In this document: piece by piece, positions 16,624 through 24,713 of the stretch
Layout: each line of letters starts with the position of its first letter
Position numbering within the stretch: the first letter of the stretch is position 1
NCBI GenBank assembly: GCA_005883075.1
Contig: VBAX01000067.1
Coordinates: 1,596-37,073 of the forward strand
DNA: 35,478 bases
DNA from: Candidatus Bathyarchaeota archaeon
Lineage (GTDB): Archaea > Thermoproteota > Bathyarchaeia > 40CM-2-53-6
Reading direction: 5' to 3'
The notes under the pieces: model-generated
The model's input: only the letters and a program-made list of their open reading frames with translations
Databases searched by the model: none
What the model was told of the DNA's origin: nothing
Program-made: the position numbers and the translations under genes

Positions 16624-17502
16624 TTGCGGGGGTGCGCTCTTTCGATGTTGGTCGTTAGTCCCTTCGAAGTCATTTCGATCTTTCTAATGTCGATTCTCGC
16701 AGGCCTGGTAGGCGCAGTCTTCGGCCTCGGCGGGGGGATCTTGATTATTCCGTTTTTGACGCTTGTGGAGGGTGTTCCGGTGCCTTATGCTGTGGGGGCC
16801 AGTATCGTCTCGGTTGTTGCGACCTCCAGCGCCTCTGCAGCCACGTATGTTCAGGATCGGCTTACGAATCTGAGGCTGGGAATGTTTCTTGAGGTTGGAA
16901 CCGTTCTCGGCGCTATTACTGGGGCCTTTGTGGCTGCTTTTCTCGCTCCTGGGATTCTTCTTGTTCTCTTCGGAATCCTGCTGATCTATGCGTCCACGAT
17001 CATGATTGTTGGTCGGAGGGTCGATTTTCCATCGGGAGTTGTTCCTGATAGGATTTCTCGGAGGCTTCGGTTGGGCGGTGAATATTTCGATCCTGCGACC
17101 GGTGCTACTAGCCGGTATGAGGTGACGAATACTCTTCGGACTCTGAGTATCAGCGGCATCTCCGGTATAGTCTCGGGGCTGCTGGGGATTGGTGGGGGGA
17201 TAATTGGGGTTCCTACTATGAACTTGTTGTCAAAGGTGCCGGTGAAGGTGGCTTCTGCAACTAGCAATTTTATGATCGGTGTAACTGCTGCGGCGAGTGC
17301 TTCTGTCTACTTTGTTCGGGGTGATGTACAGCCTTTGCTTGTGGCTCCCTTGATGGTCGGTGTCGTGGTTGGTGCTGCTGTTGGTACGCGGTTGCTTCGG
17401 AGGACTCCTCCGCTCAGGGTCAAGCTGCTATTTGCTATCCTACTCGTTACAGTGTCGGTTGCGATGATTCTGAAGGGATTCTTTCCGCAGATAGTGTTGT
17501 GA
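16624..17502 (+). CDS. TauE/SafE (DUF81) family anion exporter
   Basis: This is a membrane transporter of the TauE/SafE family, which moves sulfite, sulfoacetate or related organic anions. The protein (292 aa from TTG 16624) has two repeats, each opening with a glycine-rich family motif: GLVGAVFGLGGGILIIPFL near the N-terminus and GIVSGLLGIGGGIIGVPTM near the middle. About eight hydrophobic helices are visible. ATG 16645 (residue 8) is the more likely start, because a GGGGGTG sequence lies ten nt upstream of it. The downstream DUF1634 gene begins seven nt after the stop. That is the classical TauE-DUF1634 pairing. The substrate is not determined. Confidence 0.9.
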   Translation: MRGCALSMLVVSPFEVISIFLMSILAGLVGAVFGLGGGILIIPFLTLVEGVPVPYAVGASIVSVVATSSASAATYVQDRLTNLRLGMFLEVGTVLGAITGAFVAAFLAPGILLVLFGILLIYASTIMIVGRRVDFPSGVVPDRISRRLRLGGEYFDPATGATSRYEVTNTLRTLSISGISGIVSGLLGIGGGIIGVPTMNLLSKVPVKVASATSNFMIGVTAAASASVYFVRGDVQPLLVAPLMVGVVVGAAVGTRLLRRTPPLRVKLLFAILLVTVSVAMILKGFFPQIVL

Positions 17503-17509
17503 ACCGGGT

Positions 17510-17848
17510 TTGGATCTTAACCGGATTGTCGCCCAGTCGTTGCGGGTCGGGGTTCTTGTCAGCGCTGTCCTGAGTCTTCTTGGTCTTTCTTTGTGGGCCT
17601 TTGGCGGTTTTGGTAGCGTGAGTGTTCCAGCTGTGTTGAGTGTCGGAGTCATAATTGGACTCGCGTTTACCGGAGACCTGACGGGAATAGTGTATCTAGG
17701 AGTGATAGTATTGATCGCTACGCCAATTTTCCGGGTCGCGATCTCGTCGATATACTTCGCCGCTGAGAGGGATCGCGCGTACGCTGGGATCACGATTCTA
17801 GTCCTCGGAATGCTCTTGCTCGCCTTGTATTCCGGAGCAGCGGGCTAA
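17510..17848 (+). CDS. DUF1634 membrane protein, TauE partner
   Basis: This 112-aa protein has three hydrophobic segments (about 13-33, 41-75 and 92-108) and the family loop VYLGVIVLIATPIFRVAIS. DUF1634 proteins are usually encoded next to TauE/SafE exporters, as here, seven nt apart. They may be an accessory subunit. The start is TTG 17510. The call rests on the characteristic TPIFRV element plus neighbourhood. Confidence 0.85.
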   Translation: MDLNRIVAQSLRVGVLVSAVLSLLGLSLWAFGGFGSVSVPAVLSVGVIIGLAFTGDLTGIVYLGVIVLIATPIFRVAISSIYFAAERDRAYAGITILVLGMLLLALYSGAAG

Positions 17849-17894
17849 GCAAGACTAGCCTCTTTCTAGTTGACACGCTTGGACTGAGACTCTC

Positions 17895-18103
17895 GACCGC
17901 TTCTGCGTCGCGAGGTATGCTGTGCAAGACCCCCCCTTTTGGGGGAGGTCTCTGGTTGTTTCGCGCGGATTCTGGGCGAGTCTCATGATTCAGGCCCCAA
18001 TTCAGGCTTGGATACATTATCAATTTTACGGGTCGTCAAGAAGGATTTGCTATGCAATTAAGCGACAGGGCGCCAGATTCGAGATCAGGGCTGATAATAG
18101 CCG
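17895..18103 (+). repeat. dispersed 210-bp element, copy B
   Basis: It is collinear with copy A (2880 to 2671, minus) over nearly the same length, 209 versus 210 nt. After the C-run, copy B forms a strong hairpin in which AGACC and CCCCC pair with GGGGG and GGTCT around 17928-17951. In copy A the same place holds a different hairpin (TTTCTC/GAGAAA). The 3' core is identical over 26 nt. Unlike copy A, no T-run follows. It lies in a gene-free region downstream of the DUF1634 gene. Confidence 0.75.
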
Positions 18104-18318
18104 ATTTCACAATCTTCTCTTCCCGGATTCACCATTCTCGCACGCAAGGATTGTGGAAAAGTTATAGGAATTTCTTGTCGAGATGCTCTTCCTGTCTTGG
18201 TGGGATTACGGGCTCGTTTTTTCGAGACGGGTGCGTTATCGGCTTGTCTAGTCTTTTTCGGTCCCTGTGGATTCCCCTAGGGATAAGCGTGGAATAGTAT
18301 GGTCTGGAAATCGCGGGC

Positions 18319-18352
18319 TTAGATTCGGGATCGGGGCTGATAATGGGCGATT
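18319..18352 (+). repeat. dispersed element, third partial core copy
   Basis: The sequence keeps the 3' core of copies A and B with a few substitutions (AGATTCGGGATCGGGG, then GCTGATAATGGGCGAT). The upstream part of the element is missing or diverged. It lies about 245 nt downstream of the copy B core on the same strand. Confidence 0.6.
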
Positions 18353-18475
18353 TACCGCTGGGGATTTCGGGCCATGAAGGAAACCGGATCAGGCAGGGAC
18401 CGGTGAACGTGGAATTCTCGAGGGTTCACGAAGGGCGGGGGGGCGGGAAAAACAGGCCCCCGGGGGATCATGATT

Positions 18476-18499
18476 TAGTTAGCAGAAAAAATAGTTAGC
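18476..18499 (+). repeat. paired direct repeat TAGTTAGC, 16-nt period
   Basis: TAGTTAGC occurs at 18476-18483 and 18492-18499, each followed by RGAAA. An A-rich box (AAAAAATAG) lies between them. The pair sits just upstream of the AbrB-like frame and could be an operator-like arrangement. Confidence 0.4.
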
Positions 18500-18512
18500 G
18501 GAAAGCGGTTTG

Positions 18513-18626
18513 ATGGCGAGGTCAAGTGGTATCGGTCCTGTGGTCCTTCCTGCTGGCTTGCGTCGTCACTTGGCGCTGTTTGTGCTCGGATGCTGGAAAA
18601 GGGGTTGGGAACCGGGGGGCTGCTAG
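18513..18626 (+). pseudogene. AbrB/SpoVT-like N-terminal fragment
   Basis: This frame encodes 37 residues. Its start (ARSSGIGPVVLPAGLRRHL) aligns by eye with the AbrB/SpoVT antitoxin-type pattern SSKGQVVLPAELRRRLGL over about 18 positions. The following residues (FVLGCWKRG...) do not continue the fold, and no other frame restores it. An AAAAAATAG box about 24 nt before the ATG would fit a leaderless start. Its stop overlaps the stop of the convergent surface-protein gene. It is either a decayed remnant of an AbrB-domain gene or a chance match. Confidence 0.35.
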
Positions 18627-21600
18627 GCGAATATTTCCTGGTCGCCTTGTTTACGCCTGAGATATCCCTTCTTCCAGGCAAACGCGACGAGCCCTATTGC
18701 GCCGATCGCCCCGGTAGCCGAGACCAAAGTTTGACTCTTCGAGGATAACCAAGATGGTTTTACCTCAAAAGTGTGCAAGGCGGTGCCGAGCGCGGAGTTG
18801 GGACCTTGTGCGGTTGCCAAGAGCGCGTAGGTGCCTATCGGACCAGTTGTCGGAACGGCGTAGACGGCCATGAACAGGCCTCCGGAGACTCCCTTAACAG
18901 TGAGTGAAACGTTCGATCCGTCAGGCTTGATCAGTGTCAAATGAATCTGGATGCTCGGAGCCTGAATAGCCAGTCCGTTTTGGAAGATTAGAACATACAC
19001 TGTTGCGGTGTCTCCGGGGAAGTATATCGTGCCAGTGTCAATCGAGACAGTTAGCGGCGTGGGCTCGGCGAGGACCTGGAACGGAGCTGTCGCGTTAACT
19101 CCGGTGACCAAGCCTAGGGCTTTGATGAGGTGTGGTCCTGGTTGTGCGTGCGGCACGTTGAATGTGAAGACGAAAGAGCTGTTTGATGCGAATGCCTCTC
19201 CGAGGAATTGGTCGTCGAAGGTTACCCAGAACGCCTGGTTCTGCGGGTAATATCCGGGTTGGAACAAGATGAAACCAGACCCGTTGATTTGGACCTTGGT
19301 TCCCACAGGTCCGCTAGGCGGTGTCACCCTCAAAACTGGCGGTGGAAAAACGACCAATGTTGAAGTGGTCAAGTGGATAAGTGAACCGCTTCTGCCCGTC
19401 ACGGTAAGAGTGTAATTCCTAGGAGGCGTATTTGGTCCGGTAAGGATGATCACGGATGTATAGCTGCCTCCGTAAATTGTGAGGATGGTGTCACGAAGAG
19501 AGACCCGAGGACCGTTAGGAACTAGTGGCGAGATCGAGACGCTGAGTGTTACGTTGAACGGCGGTAACGGCCCAGTACAGCAAGGAGATCGTTCTACATT
19601 AACACCCAGAAGTCCGGTAAATCCCGCGAGTACCTGGATTGTCGGTGGATATGTTTGGATTGTGAAGTCTGGGGGGCCGACCACGGTTACACTCACGATG
19701 TCCAAACCAGACAGGAATCCATTGGACCCTACAACGAAAACAAGGTAGGTGCCGGGTGGCGTTGTGGAGTACGGTTTTATGAGCATCGTTGAAAAGAAGT
19801 ACTTTCCAGGAAATATTGCCACGTTGGTCGGGGCAAATGATATGTTGAATGCCGAATTTGGCGCAGGCGCAGGTGAGCCTGTGTTTTGAGGTGACGATAA
19901 AGTGACTGTTGTGTTTAGATTCGAGGTGATTAGAGCAACCAGAACTGTTGTGCTTGAACCCGAAGTTATTGTGATCTGATGCGGTGATACGCTCAGGGCA
20001 AAGTTAGGTGCCAAGACTCTTACGGTTGCGGTTACATTATGAGATAGGATTCCTGCCGTTCCTATTATGATGACCCCATAATCACCTGGAAGAATGGTAG
20101 ATGATGCTGTTATGCTCATTGAAGAAAATGCGGACGTTGCTGGCCCTAAGGTCAGAATTGAGGGATTGAACGACAACGTCAAGCCTTGCGGCGAAATCGC
20201 GGAAAGAGAGACAGCGCCGGTCAGGCCGAAGCTAGTAGCCTGTATCCCGTCGGAATAGGTGAAGTTCTGTCCAGGGTTTATTGACACGAAACCTGGACCG
20301 GATAATGTGAAGTCATTGGGTGGTTTCGACGGAATGACTGTCAGGAGGATTGTCTTTGACCATTTGAGTCCGTTGCTGTCGGTGATCCTGAGAGTTACAG
20401 AGTATTTTCCGGCGAATTGATAGAGGTATGCTGTCGTGCTATTAGCACCTGAATCTCGGACCGGCAGGGGACTAAATGTGTCGCCGAACGTCCAAAAGTA
20501 ATCCGTGATTACGGCACCTGGCGATGGAAGGCTAGCGTTGCCATGAAGTGTTATGACTTGATTGGCGGTCGGATTTAGTGGCGACCAGGTGAAATCGGCC
20601 TTGGGCGGCGTGCACGGGGAGCCATTGCAACTAAGGCTGGTGTAATATCCATCATGAACTGTGGCAGGAATCGACGACCCCGCAAGTGCCAAGGAGTACT
20701 GTTTGATCTGAATCTGGCTGAAATTCGGGGCAGTCGTGTTAACGCTGAGAGTTAGAAAGAAAATGTTTCCCTGGGTACTGTTGGCTGTCGCCCCTCCTAG
20801 AATCGTCTGGGCGAATGACACCACACCAGGCCCGTCATCGGGCCCGCAGAGGCCATTTTGTCCAGCAATGGCTGAGATACCGTCCAGACAGTCCCGGACC
20901 AGGGCGGTCGGATAGATTGTTTGGGAAAGTACGTTTGTCGAATAGTTTAGGTTTGACGCATGCAATACGTGGTAGTCATATTCGATCGTGACTGCGACTC
21001 CATTGATTGAGGGAGATCCTGTCAAATTAACCGCGATGGTTATTGTCTTTGACGCGCGGGCCAGATCGATGGTAGCATAAGGGTCAACGGCTACGACCGT
21101 TCCCTGACCAACAGGGACGACAATAACACTGACCGAAGCAGAATGGGAATGGCCACCGCCACTGCCCGTTATGGTTACGGTGTAGGTTCCGATCGACCCG
21201 GCGCACGAGAGGATGCTTGTTCCTGAAATCGTGAAGTTCAGCGAGATTATGGTTGAACTGAGGCTACATGACAATCCTGAAACTGGTGTCACTGCGAATG
21301 AGAGAGCGACTGGTCCAGCAAAACCGTTTAAGGAAATCACAGTAATGGTGGAGGTCATGCCATAGCCAGGGGCGGCGGATAGTGTTGACGGGTTTGCGCT
21401 TATCTGGAAATCGGAGGCAGATCCAACCCCCACGGTGAGCATGGCTGCATGGGCTCTTGTGAAGCCGTTGAGGGTGGTGTTGCTGTTAATCATCAGCGTG
21501 AACGTCCCCGAGGGCGTGCTTGCCGTCGTGGTCACTGTGAGAATGGACGTTCCGGTGCCTCCAGAAATTGTATAGGTACTAAGTGATGCGCCAATCCCGG

Positions 21601-22681
21601 CAGAACTGGCAGTTGCAGGAATTGCTACGCCGAGCCTCACCAAGCCGCTGAAGCCGGCCTTCGGCGCGACGATGACAGCAACAGGTTTGACGCCGGGGGC
21701 AAGTATCGAGATCGTGGTTTGGTTCAATCCTAGACTATAGTCGGTGATAGCGAGCTGTAGGGAGAAGGCTGCGGACAGAGAGCTCGTGGTAAAAGTGACC
21801 ATGTCCTGAGTCTGGTATGTGGCTGTAACGGTTGCAATGTACACTCCAGCTGGCACGTTGGTAGGCACGGTCCCGGTCTGTGTGAATGTCTGTTGAGACA
21901 CGCCGGTTAGGTCGATAAAGGGAGCTGACAACGATACTGTCGGACGAATACCTGTTCCGTTGATGGTTGCGGCCAAGTTTAGTTGTGCAGTGCTCGTCGT
22001 GTTGAACCCGTTTTGAGACATTGCCGAGAATGTTGTTGTGGGGAGTGAGTGGGTTGGTGCGCCGGCGAGTGATGATCCCAGACTGGCTGCAGTCGTTGAA
22101 AGGGTGGCATACGCGAGGACAGTCGTGTCACTGTTGTCGAATCCTCCTGTCTGAGTAGACTCAGGAACCGGAGTGACTGTACCGTTTGATAAGGCTACAC
22201 AGAGGTTCCCGTTGCTTGAGCTTCTCGGGTCGCAGCCGTTCTGGTAACCTATCGTGACTCCGCCGGGCGCAGTGGTACCAATGATGCTAAAGATCGCAGT
22301 GAATAACAAGCCTGTTGCCCCAGGAGGAGAGAGAAAACCAAAAGGACCTACAACCGCGAGGTGCACGGTAGAGGGGTTGTCTGCGGACGGGCAACTTGCT
22401 CCAGTGATCAAGACGCCCCCAATACACTCTGTCAGTCTGATTGAGCCGGTGGGCATTATGCTCCCAGTCAGATCTGCCCCGTAAGGCTTCACCTTAGAAA
22501 CATCGCTCGAGTTGAGAGCAATATCGAACCCTATCAATCGAGCAGTATTATTGATCATACTCGGGATCCTTACCAAACTATTCGGTGTAGTCAGCGGCCC
22601 GCTGAAGGGTAACTTGCGCGATGCAGACAGTTCCCGTGATCGCCCCTTCCGCCCGAAATGGGAGTGCTTGAAGCATTGCAA
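18623..22681 (-). CDS. giant cohesin-like/PKD surface protein (1352 aa; 5' end in another frame)
   Basis: This is a large extracellular protein anchored by a C-terminal membrane helix (about 1318-1337) and a short basic tail KKGYLRRKQG. The N-terminal region (about 45-180) has a cohesin-like pattern (LIGFDIALNSSDVSKVKPYG, later VTIGYQNGC). A second cohesin-like domain (about 520-690) starts VAVDPYATIDLA. A PKD domain follows at about 692-783 (PKADFTWSPL, YFWTFGD, YSVTLRITDSNG). Several Ig-like beta modules make up the rest, rich in Ser, Thr, Gly and Asn-x-Ser/Thr sites. The open frame begins at a TTG that is no true start and lacks a signal peptide. The signal peptide is in another frame just upstream. 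A role in the cell envelope or substrate binding is inferred from these domains. Confidence 0.8.
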   Translation of the reverse strand: MQCFKHSHFGRKGRSRELSASRKLPFSGPLTTPNSLVRIPSMINNTARLIGFDIALNSSDVSKVKPYGADLTGSIMPTGSIRLTECIGGVLITGASCPSADNPSTVHLAVVGPFGFLSPPGATGLLFTAIFSIIGTTAPGGVTIGYQNGCDPRSSSNGNLCVALSNGTVTPVPESTQTGGFDNSDTTVLAYATLSTTAASLGSSLAGAPTHSLPTTTFSAMSQNGFNTTSTAQLNLAATINGTGIRPTVSLSAPFIDLTGVSQQTFTQTGTVPTNVPAGVYIATVTATYQTQDMVTFTTSSLSAAFSLQLAITDYSLGLNQTTISILAPGVKPVAVIVAPKAGFSGLVRLGVAIPATASSAGIGASLSTYTISGGTGTSILTVTTTASTPSGTFTLMINSNTTLNGFTRAHAAMLTVGVGSASDFQISANPSTLSAAPGYGMTSTITVISLNGFAGPVALSFAVTPVSGLSCSLSSTIISLNFTISGTSILSCAGSIGTYTVTITGSGGGHSHSASVSVIVVPVGQGTVVAVDPYATIDLARASKTITIAVNLTGSPSINGVAVTIEYDYHVLHASNLNYSTNVLSQTIYPTALVRDCLDGISAIAGQNGLCGPDDGPGVVSFAQTILGGATANSTQGNIFFLTLSVNTTAPNFSQIQIKQYSLALAGSSIPATVHDGYYTSLSCNGSPCTPPKADFTWSPLNPTANQVITLHGNASLPSPGAVITDYFWTFGDTFSPLPVRDSGANSTTAYLYQFAGKYSVTLRITDSNGLKWSKTILLTVIPSKPPNDFTLSGPGFVSINPGQNFTYSDGIQATSFGLTGAVSLSAISPQGLTLSFNPSILTLGPATSAFSSMSITASSTILPGDYGVIIIGTAGILSHNVTATVRVLAPNFALSVSPHQITITSGSSTTVLVALITSNLNTTVTLSSPQNTGSPAPAPNSAFNISFAPTNVAIFPGKYFFSTMLIKPYSTTPPGTYLVFVVGSNGFLSGLDIVSVTVVGPPDFTIQTYPPTIQVLAGFTGLLGVNVERSPCCTGPLPPFNVTLSVSISPLVPNGPRVSLRDTILTIYGGSYTSVIILTGPNTPPRNYTLTVTGRSGSLIHLTTSTLVVFPPPVLRVTPPSGPVGTKVQINGSGFILFQPGYYPQNQAFWVTFDDQFLGEAFASNSSFVFTFNVPHAQPGPHLIKALGLVTGVNATAPFQVLAEPTPLTVSIDTGTIYFPGDTATVYVLIFQNGLAIQAPSIQIHLTLIKPDGSNVSLTVKGVSGGLFMAVYAVPTTGPIGTYALLATAQGPNSALGTALHTFEVKPSWLSSKSQTLVSATGAIGAIGLVAFAWKKGYLRRKQGDQEIFA

Positions 22682-22754
22682 GGACGGCTAAAGTAGCGAT
22701 AATCGAGCCCAGTATCCTTCGTTTATGAAAAGCCCTCAAACCAACTGATTCCAA
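22578..22754 (-). pseudogene. signal-peptide fragment of the surface protein, out of frame
   Basis: From TTG 22754 (or TTG 22739) the minus strand encodes a Sec signal peptide: basic HKRR, the hydrophobic stretch ILGSIIATLAVLAMLQALP and a cleavage-like FRAEGA. It continues ITGTVCIAQVT, the usual start of the cohesin-like domain. It then runs to a stop at 22578-22580. The long frame resumes the expected protein (LPFSGPLTTPNSLVRIPS) one base over, near the GGG run at 22607-22609. One extra base, either a mutation or a sequencing/assembly error, would explain it. Confidence 0.65.
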
Positions 22755-22973
22755 GTTAGTCTTCTTTCGGTCAAGAGTTAAGCTTTCCGCCTGCCGTCCT
22801 AATCTTTCTCGCTATATCACGAGCATCCTCTGGAAATAGAGAGCCATGACGGTACGCGGGTGGAATCTGCCGCAAAACTTCTGATAGCTTGCCGATGGCG
22901 GCGCGAGAGTTGGGAAGAGGACTCGTTCACTCAGCCGGTCCATCGCCCCTTTGGCGCAGCCTCTGAAGCTGTC

Positions 22974-23273
22974 TCAGTTTCTTCGCTTCCTGGGCTTGCG
23001 GGGAGTTTGGAAACGATCAGATGTGTAGTTCGGGTAAACTACGCCCATCAACGGGAGTCTCTCCGTTGACAAGGGAGGAAAGGGCGGGATTCCCTTGATC
23101 TTGTCATTCTCTGCGGGTTCTTCAGGGGTCGAATCGTCATACGGAACGACCTTGAGGGTCCAAGAATCGCTGAGAACCCTGTAGCCGTCGAGACCTTCAT
23201 GATCAAGGAACTTGTGAAGAAGCAACTTGACATCTCGACCCTTCTCATCCTCGACCTCAATCCTTGTTGCCAT
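22974..23273 (-). CDS. small hypothetical protein (99 aa)
   Basis: No family was recognised. The first 50 residues look like a real domain: IEVEDEKGRDVKLLLHKFLD, then DGYRVLSDSWTLKVVPYDDS, a strand-helix-strand pattern. A proline-rich linker and a very basic end (RKPRKRRN) follow. The ATG at 23273 comes directly after an in-frame stop, so it is the only ATG start for this frame. A second frame overlaps its beginning from ATG 23365. One frame slip would join the two into a longer protein. Whether this is intact or a fragment is unclear. Confidence 0.45.
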   Translation of the reverse strand: MATRIEVEDEKGRDVKLLLHKFLDHEGLDGYRVLSDSWTLKVVPYDDSTPEEPAENDKIKGIPPFPPLSTERLPLMGVVYPNYTSDRFQTPRKPRKRRN

Positions 23274-23457
23274 CTACCTTGATCCGCGCCTGGAATCTTC
23301 GACTGAAGGAACTTGGTTGTAGCTCCCGCTTCCCCGGGTAGCATCTTCAACTCTACAATTACCATATAACTACCTAGACAATTCAGGGTCTATCGTCGCA
23401 TTTTAGCCTGTTCAAGATAGGAAAAGGAGGACGGTACTCATAGAACAGCGAAAAGAA

Positions 23458-23468
23458 GGAATAAATTG
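23458..23468 (+). promoter_or_regulatory. TATA box of the split GMP synthetase operon
   Basis: GGAATAAATTG is centred about 26 nt before the ATG at 23490, the archaeal TATA-to-start distance. The mRNA would be leaderless. Confidence 0.5.
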
Positions 23469-23489
23469 TCGCGGCCTAGTCTGGCCTAG

Positions 23490-24710
23490 ATGGGCAAACG
23501 GTTGTCGGTGGCGGTTCAGGGATTCCACCCCTCAAGCTTCCTGTCCGAAGAGACGGCAAGACTCCGCGAACTCGTCCAAGAAAAGAAAATCATCTCAGCT
23601 ATATCAGGCGGCGTCGACAGCACCGTCGCAACCATGGTCGCGAGAGAAGCTCTCGGCGACAAACTACTACCGATCATGATAGACACAGGCTTTCTCCGGG
23701 CTGGGGAACCTGAACGGGTCAAAGAAAGACTCGCAACGTCTCCAACCTCTCTAACGGTGCGTCTTGTCCACGCCAGTGGTCGATTCCTTGCCTCAGTCAA
23801 AGGAGAAACAACCGCCGAGGAAAAGCGAAAGAAATTCCGACAAACATTCTACCAAATCCTCAAAGAAGAAGCCGAGAAAGAAGGTTGCGAATTCATCCTA
23901 CAGGGCACCATTGCTCCTGACTGGATCGAGACCCAGGGTGGGATCAAGACGCAGCACAACATTCTAGAGCAGGTTGGTATAGATCCCGCAACAACCTATG
24001 GCTTCAAGATCATCGAGCCTCTAGCCGACCTCTACAAGGACCAGGTGCGAACGCTCGGGCGTCACCTTAACCTTTCAAATGAACTCTCTGAGAGGCAACC
24101 CTTCCCAGGGCCAGGACTCCTCGTCCGATGCATCGGAAACGTGACCAAGGAAAAGATCCGTGTGCTCAAAGAAGCGACAAAGATGGTCGAGACAAGCCTT
24201 GCTCCTTTCAACTACGAGCAGTACTTTGCAGCGGTAATAGAGAACAGGTTCGCTAAGGACCCCTCGCTCGAGACTGTCTCAGAAACTGCGAGTGAGGCAC
24301 TTGGACTTCCGGAGTCCGAGGTCCACACGGAGGTCTTTGAGGACAGGGTGACGGGGGTGAAAGGGGACCAGAGATGCTATGGGTTGCTGGCCGGCGTCAA
24401 GCTCTCAGAAGAATCGCGCGAGACCTATGGCTGGCTCCAAGATAGGCTTCGCCAGCTTCAGGCGGGAATAGTGGAAAAGTTCCCGGATATCACTAGAGTA
24501 GCATTGCTCGTCAAGGAACGAAGAGGCGGGGGACCCTTATCCATTCTCGTCAGGGCGGTTTCAACCAGGGATTTCATGACTGCTGCAGTGTCCCCTGTGC
24601 CATGGAAGATCCTCAAAGACATCGGCCAGCAAATCCTGAAGGAAGAGAGCGTTAGCCGGGTTTACTACGACATCACACCGAAACCACCTGGAACCGTCGA
24701 GTTCGAATAA
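23490..24710 (+). CDS. guaAB: GMP synthetase, ATP-pyrophosphatase subunit
   Basis: This subunit adenylates XMP and aminates it to GMP using ammonia from the amidotransferase subunit. The PP-loop SGGVDST is at residues 39-45. The core motifs LQGTIAPDWIETQGGIKTQHN and the dimerisation motif RQPFPGPGLLVRCIG are intact. The C-terminus VYYDITPKPPGTVEFE is the family end. At 406 aa it is about 100 residues longer than the usual archaeal subunit. The extra part lies after FNYEQYFAAVIEN, in the middle of the C-terminal dimerisation domain. The gene ends three nt before the amidotransferase ATG, so the two form an operon. Confidence 0.93.
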   Translation: MGKRLSVAVQGFHPSSFLSEETARLRELVQEKKIISAISGGVDSTVATMVAREALGDKLLPIMIDTGFLRAGEPERVKERLATSPTSLTVRLVHASGRFLASVKGETTAEEKRKKFRQTFYQILKEEAEKEGCEFILQGTIAPDWIETQGGIKTQHNILEQVGIDPATTYGFKIIEPLADLYKDQVRTLGRHLNLSNELSERQPFPGPGLLVRCIGNVTKEKIRVLKEATKMVETSLAPFNYEQYFAAVIENRFAKDPSLETVSETASEALGLPESEVHTEVFEDRVTGVKGDQRCYGLLAGVKLSEESRETYGWLQDRLRQLQAGIVEKFPDITRVALLVKERRGGGPLSILVRAVSTRDFMTAAVSPVPWKILKDIGQQILKEESVSRVYYDITPKPPGTVEFE

Positions 24711-24713
24711 GAC

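Larger units (their letters stand above)
17849..18622. other. 774-nt noncoding region with element copy B, third core and AbrB-like remnant
   Basis: The region holds copy B (17895-18103), the partial core at 18319-18352 and an AbrB-like short frame at 18513-18626. It also has a paired TAGTTAGC direct repeat at 18476 and 18492 and a perfect CCCCCGGGGG palindrome at 18457-18466. An AAAAGTTATAGG box near 18157-18168 could drive a plus-strand transcript. No intact gene was recognised. Confidence 0.5.
22755..23489. other. region of small, apparently broken reading frames before guaA
   Basis: Apart from the frame at 22974-23273, two protein-like stretches occur in one minus-strand frame. One is QAQEAKKLRQLQRLRQRG, ending with a stop near 22932. 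The other is SRAAIGKLSEVLRQIPPAY, followed by RHGSLFPEDARDIARKIRTA, ending near 22778. They are separated by a single stop codon and have no obvious starts. A third stretch from ATG 23365 (MVIVELKMLPGEAGATTKFL) is preceded by a TATA-like GGCTAAAATG box (about 23398-23407). Together they suggest a decayed or frameshifted small gene cluster. Confidence 0.35.

Noticed and set aside
18074-18106. Core of the dispersed element as a tRNA T-arm (TTCGAGA loop)
   Set aside because: The stem has a central mismatch in all copies, there is no acceptor or D-arm, and the third copy breaks further pairs.
18457-18466. CCCCCGGGGG palindrome as a terminator
   Set aside because: It has no loop and no T-run after it, and it does not follow a gene end directly.
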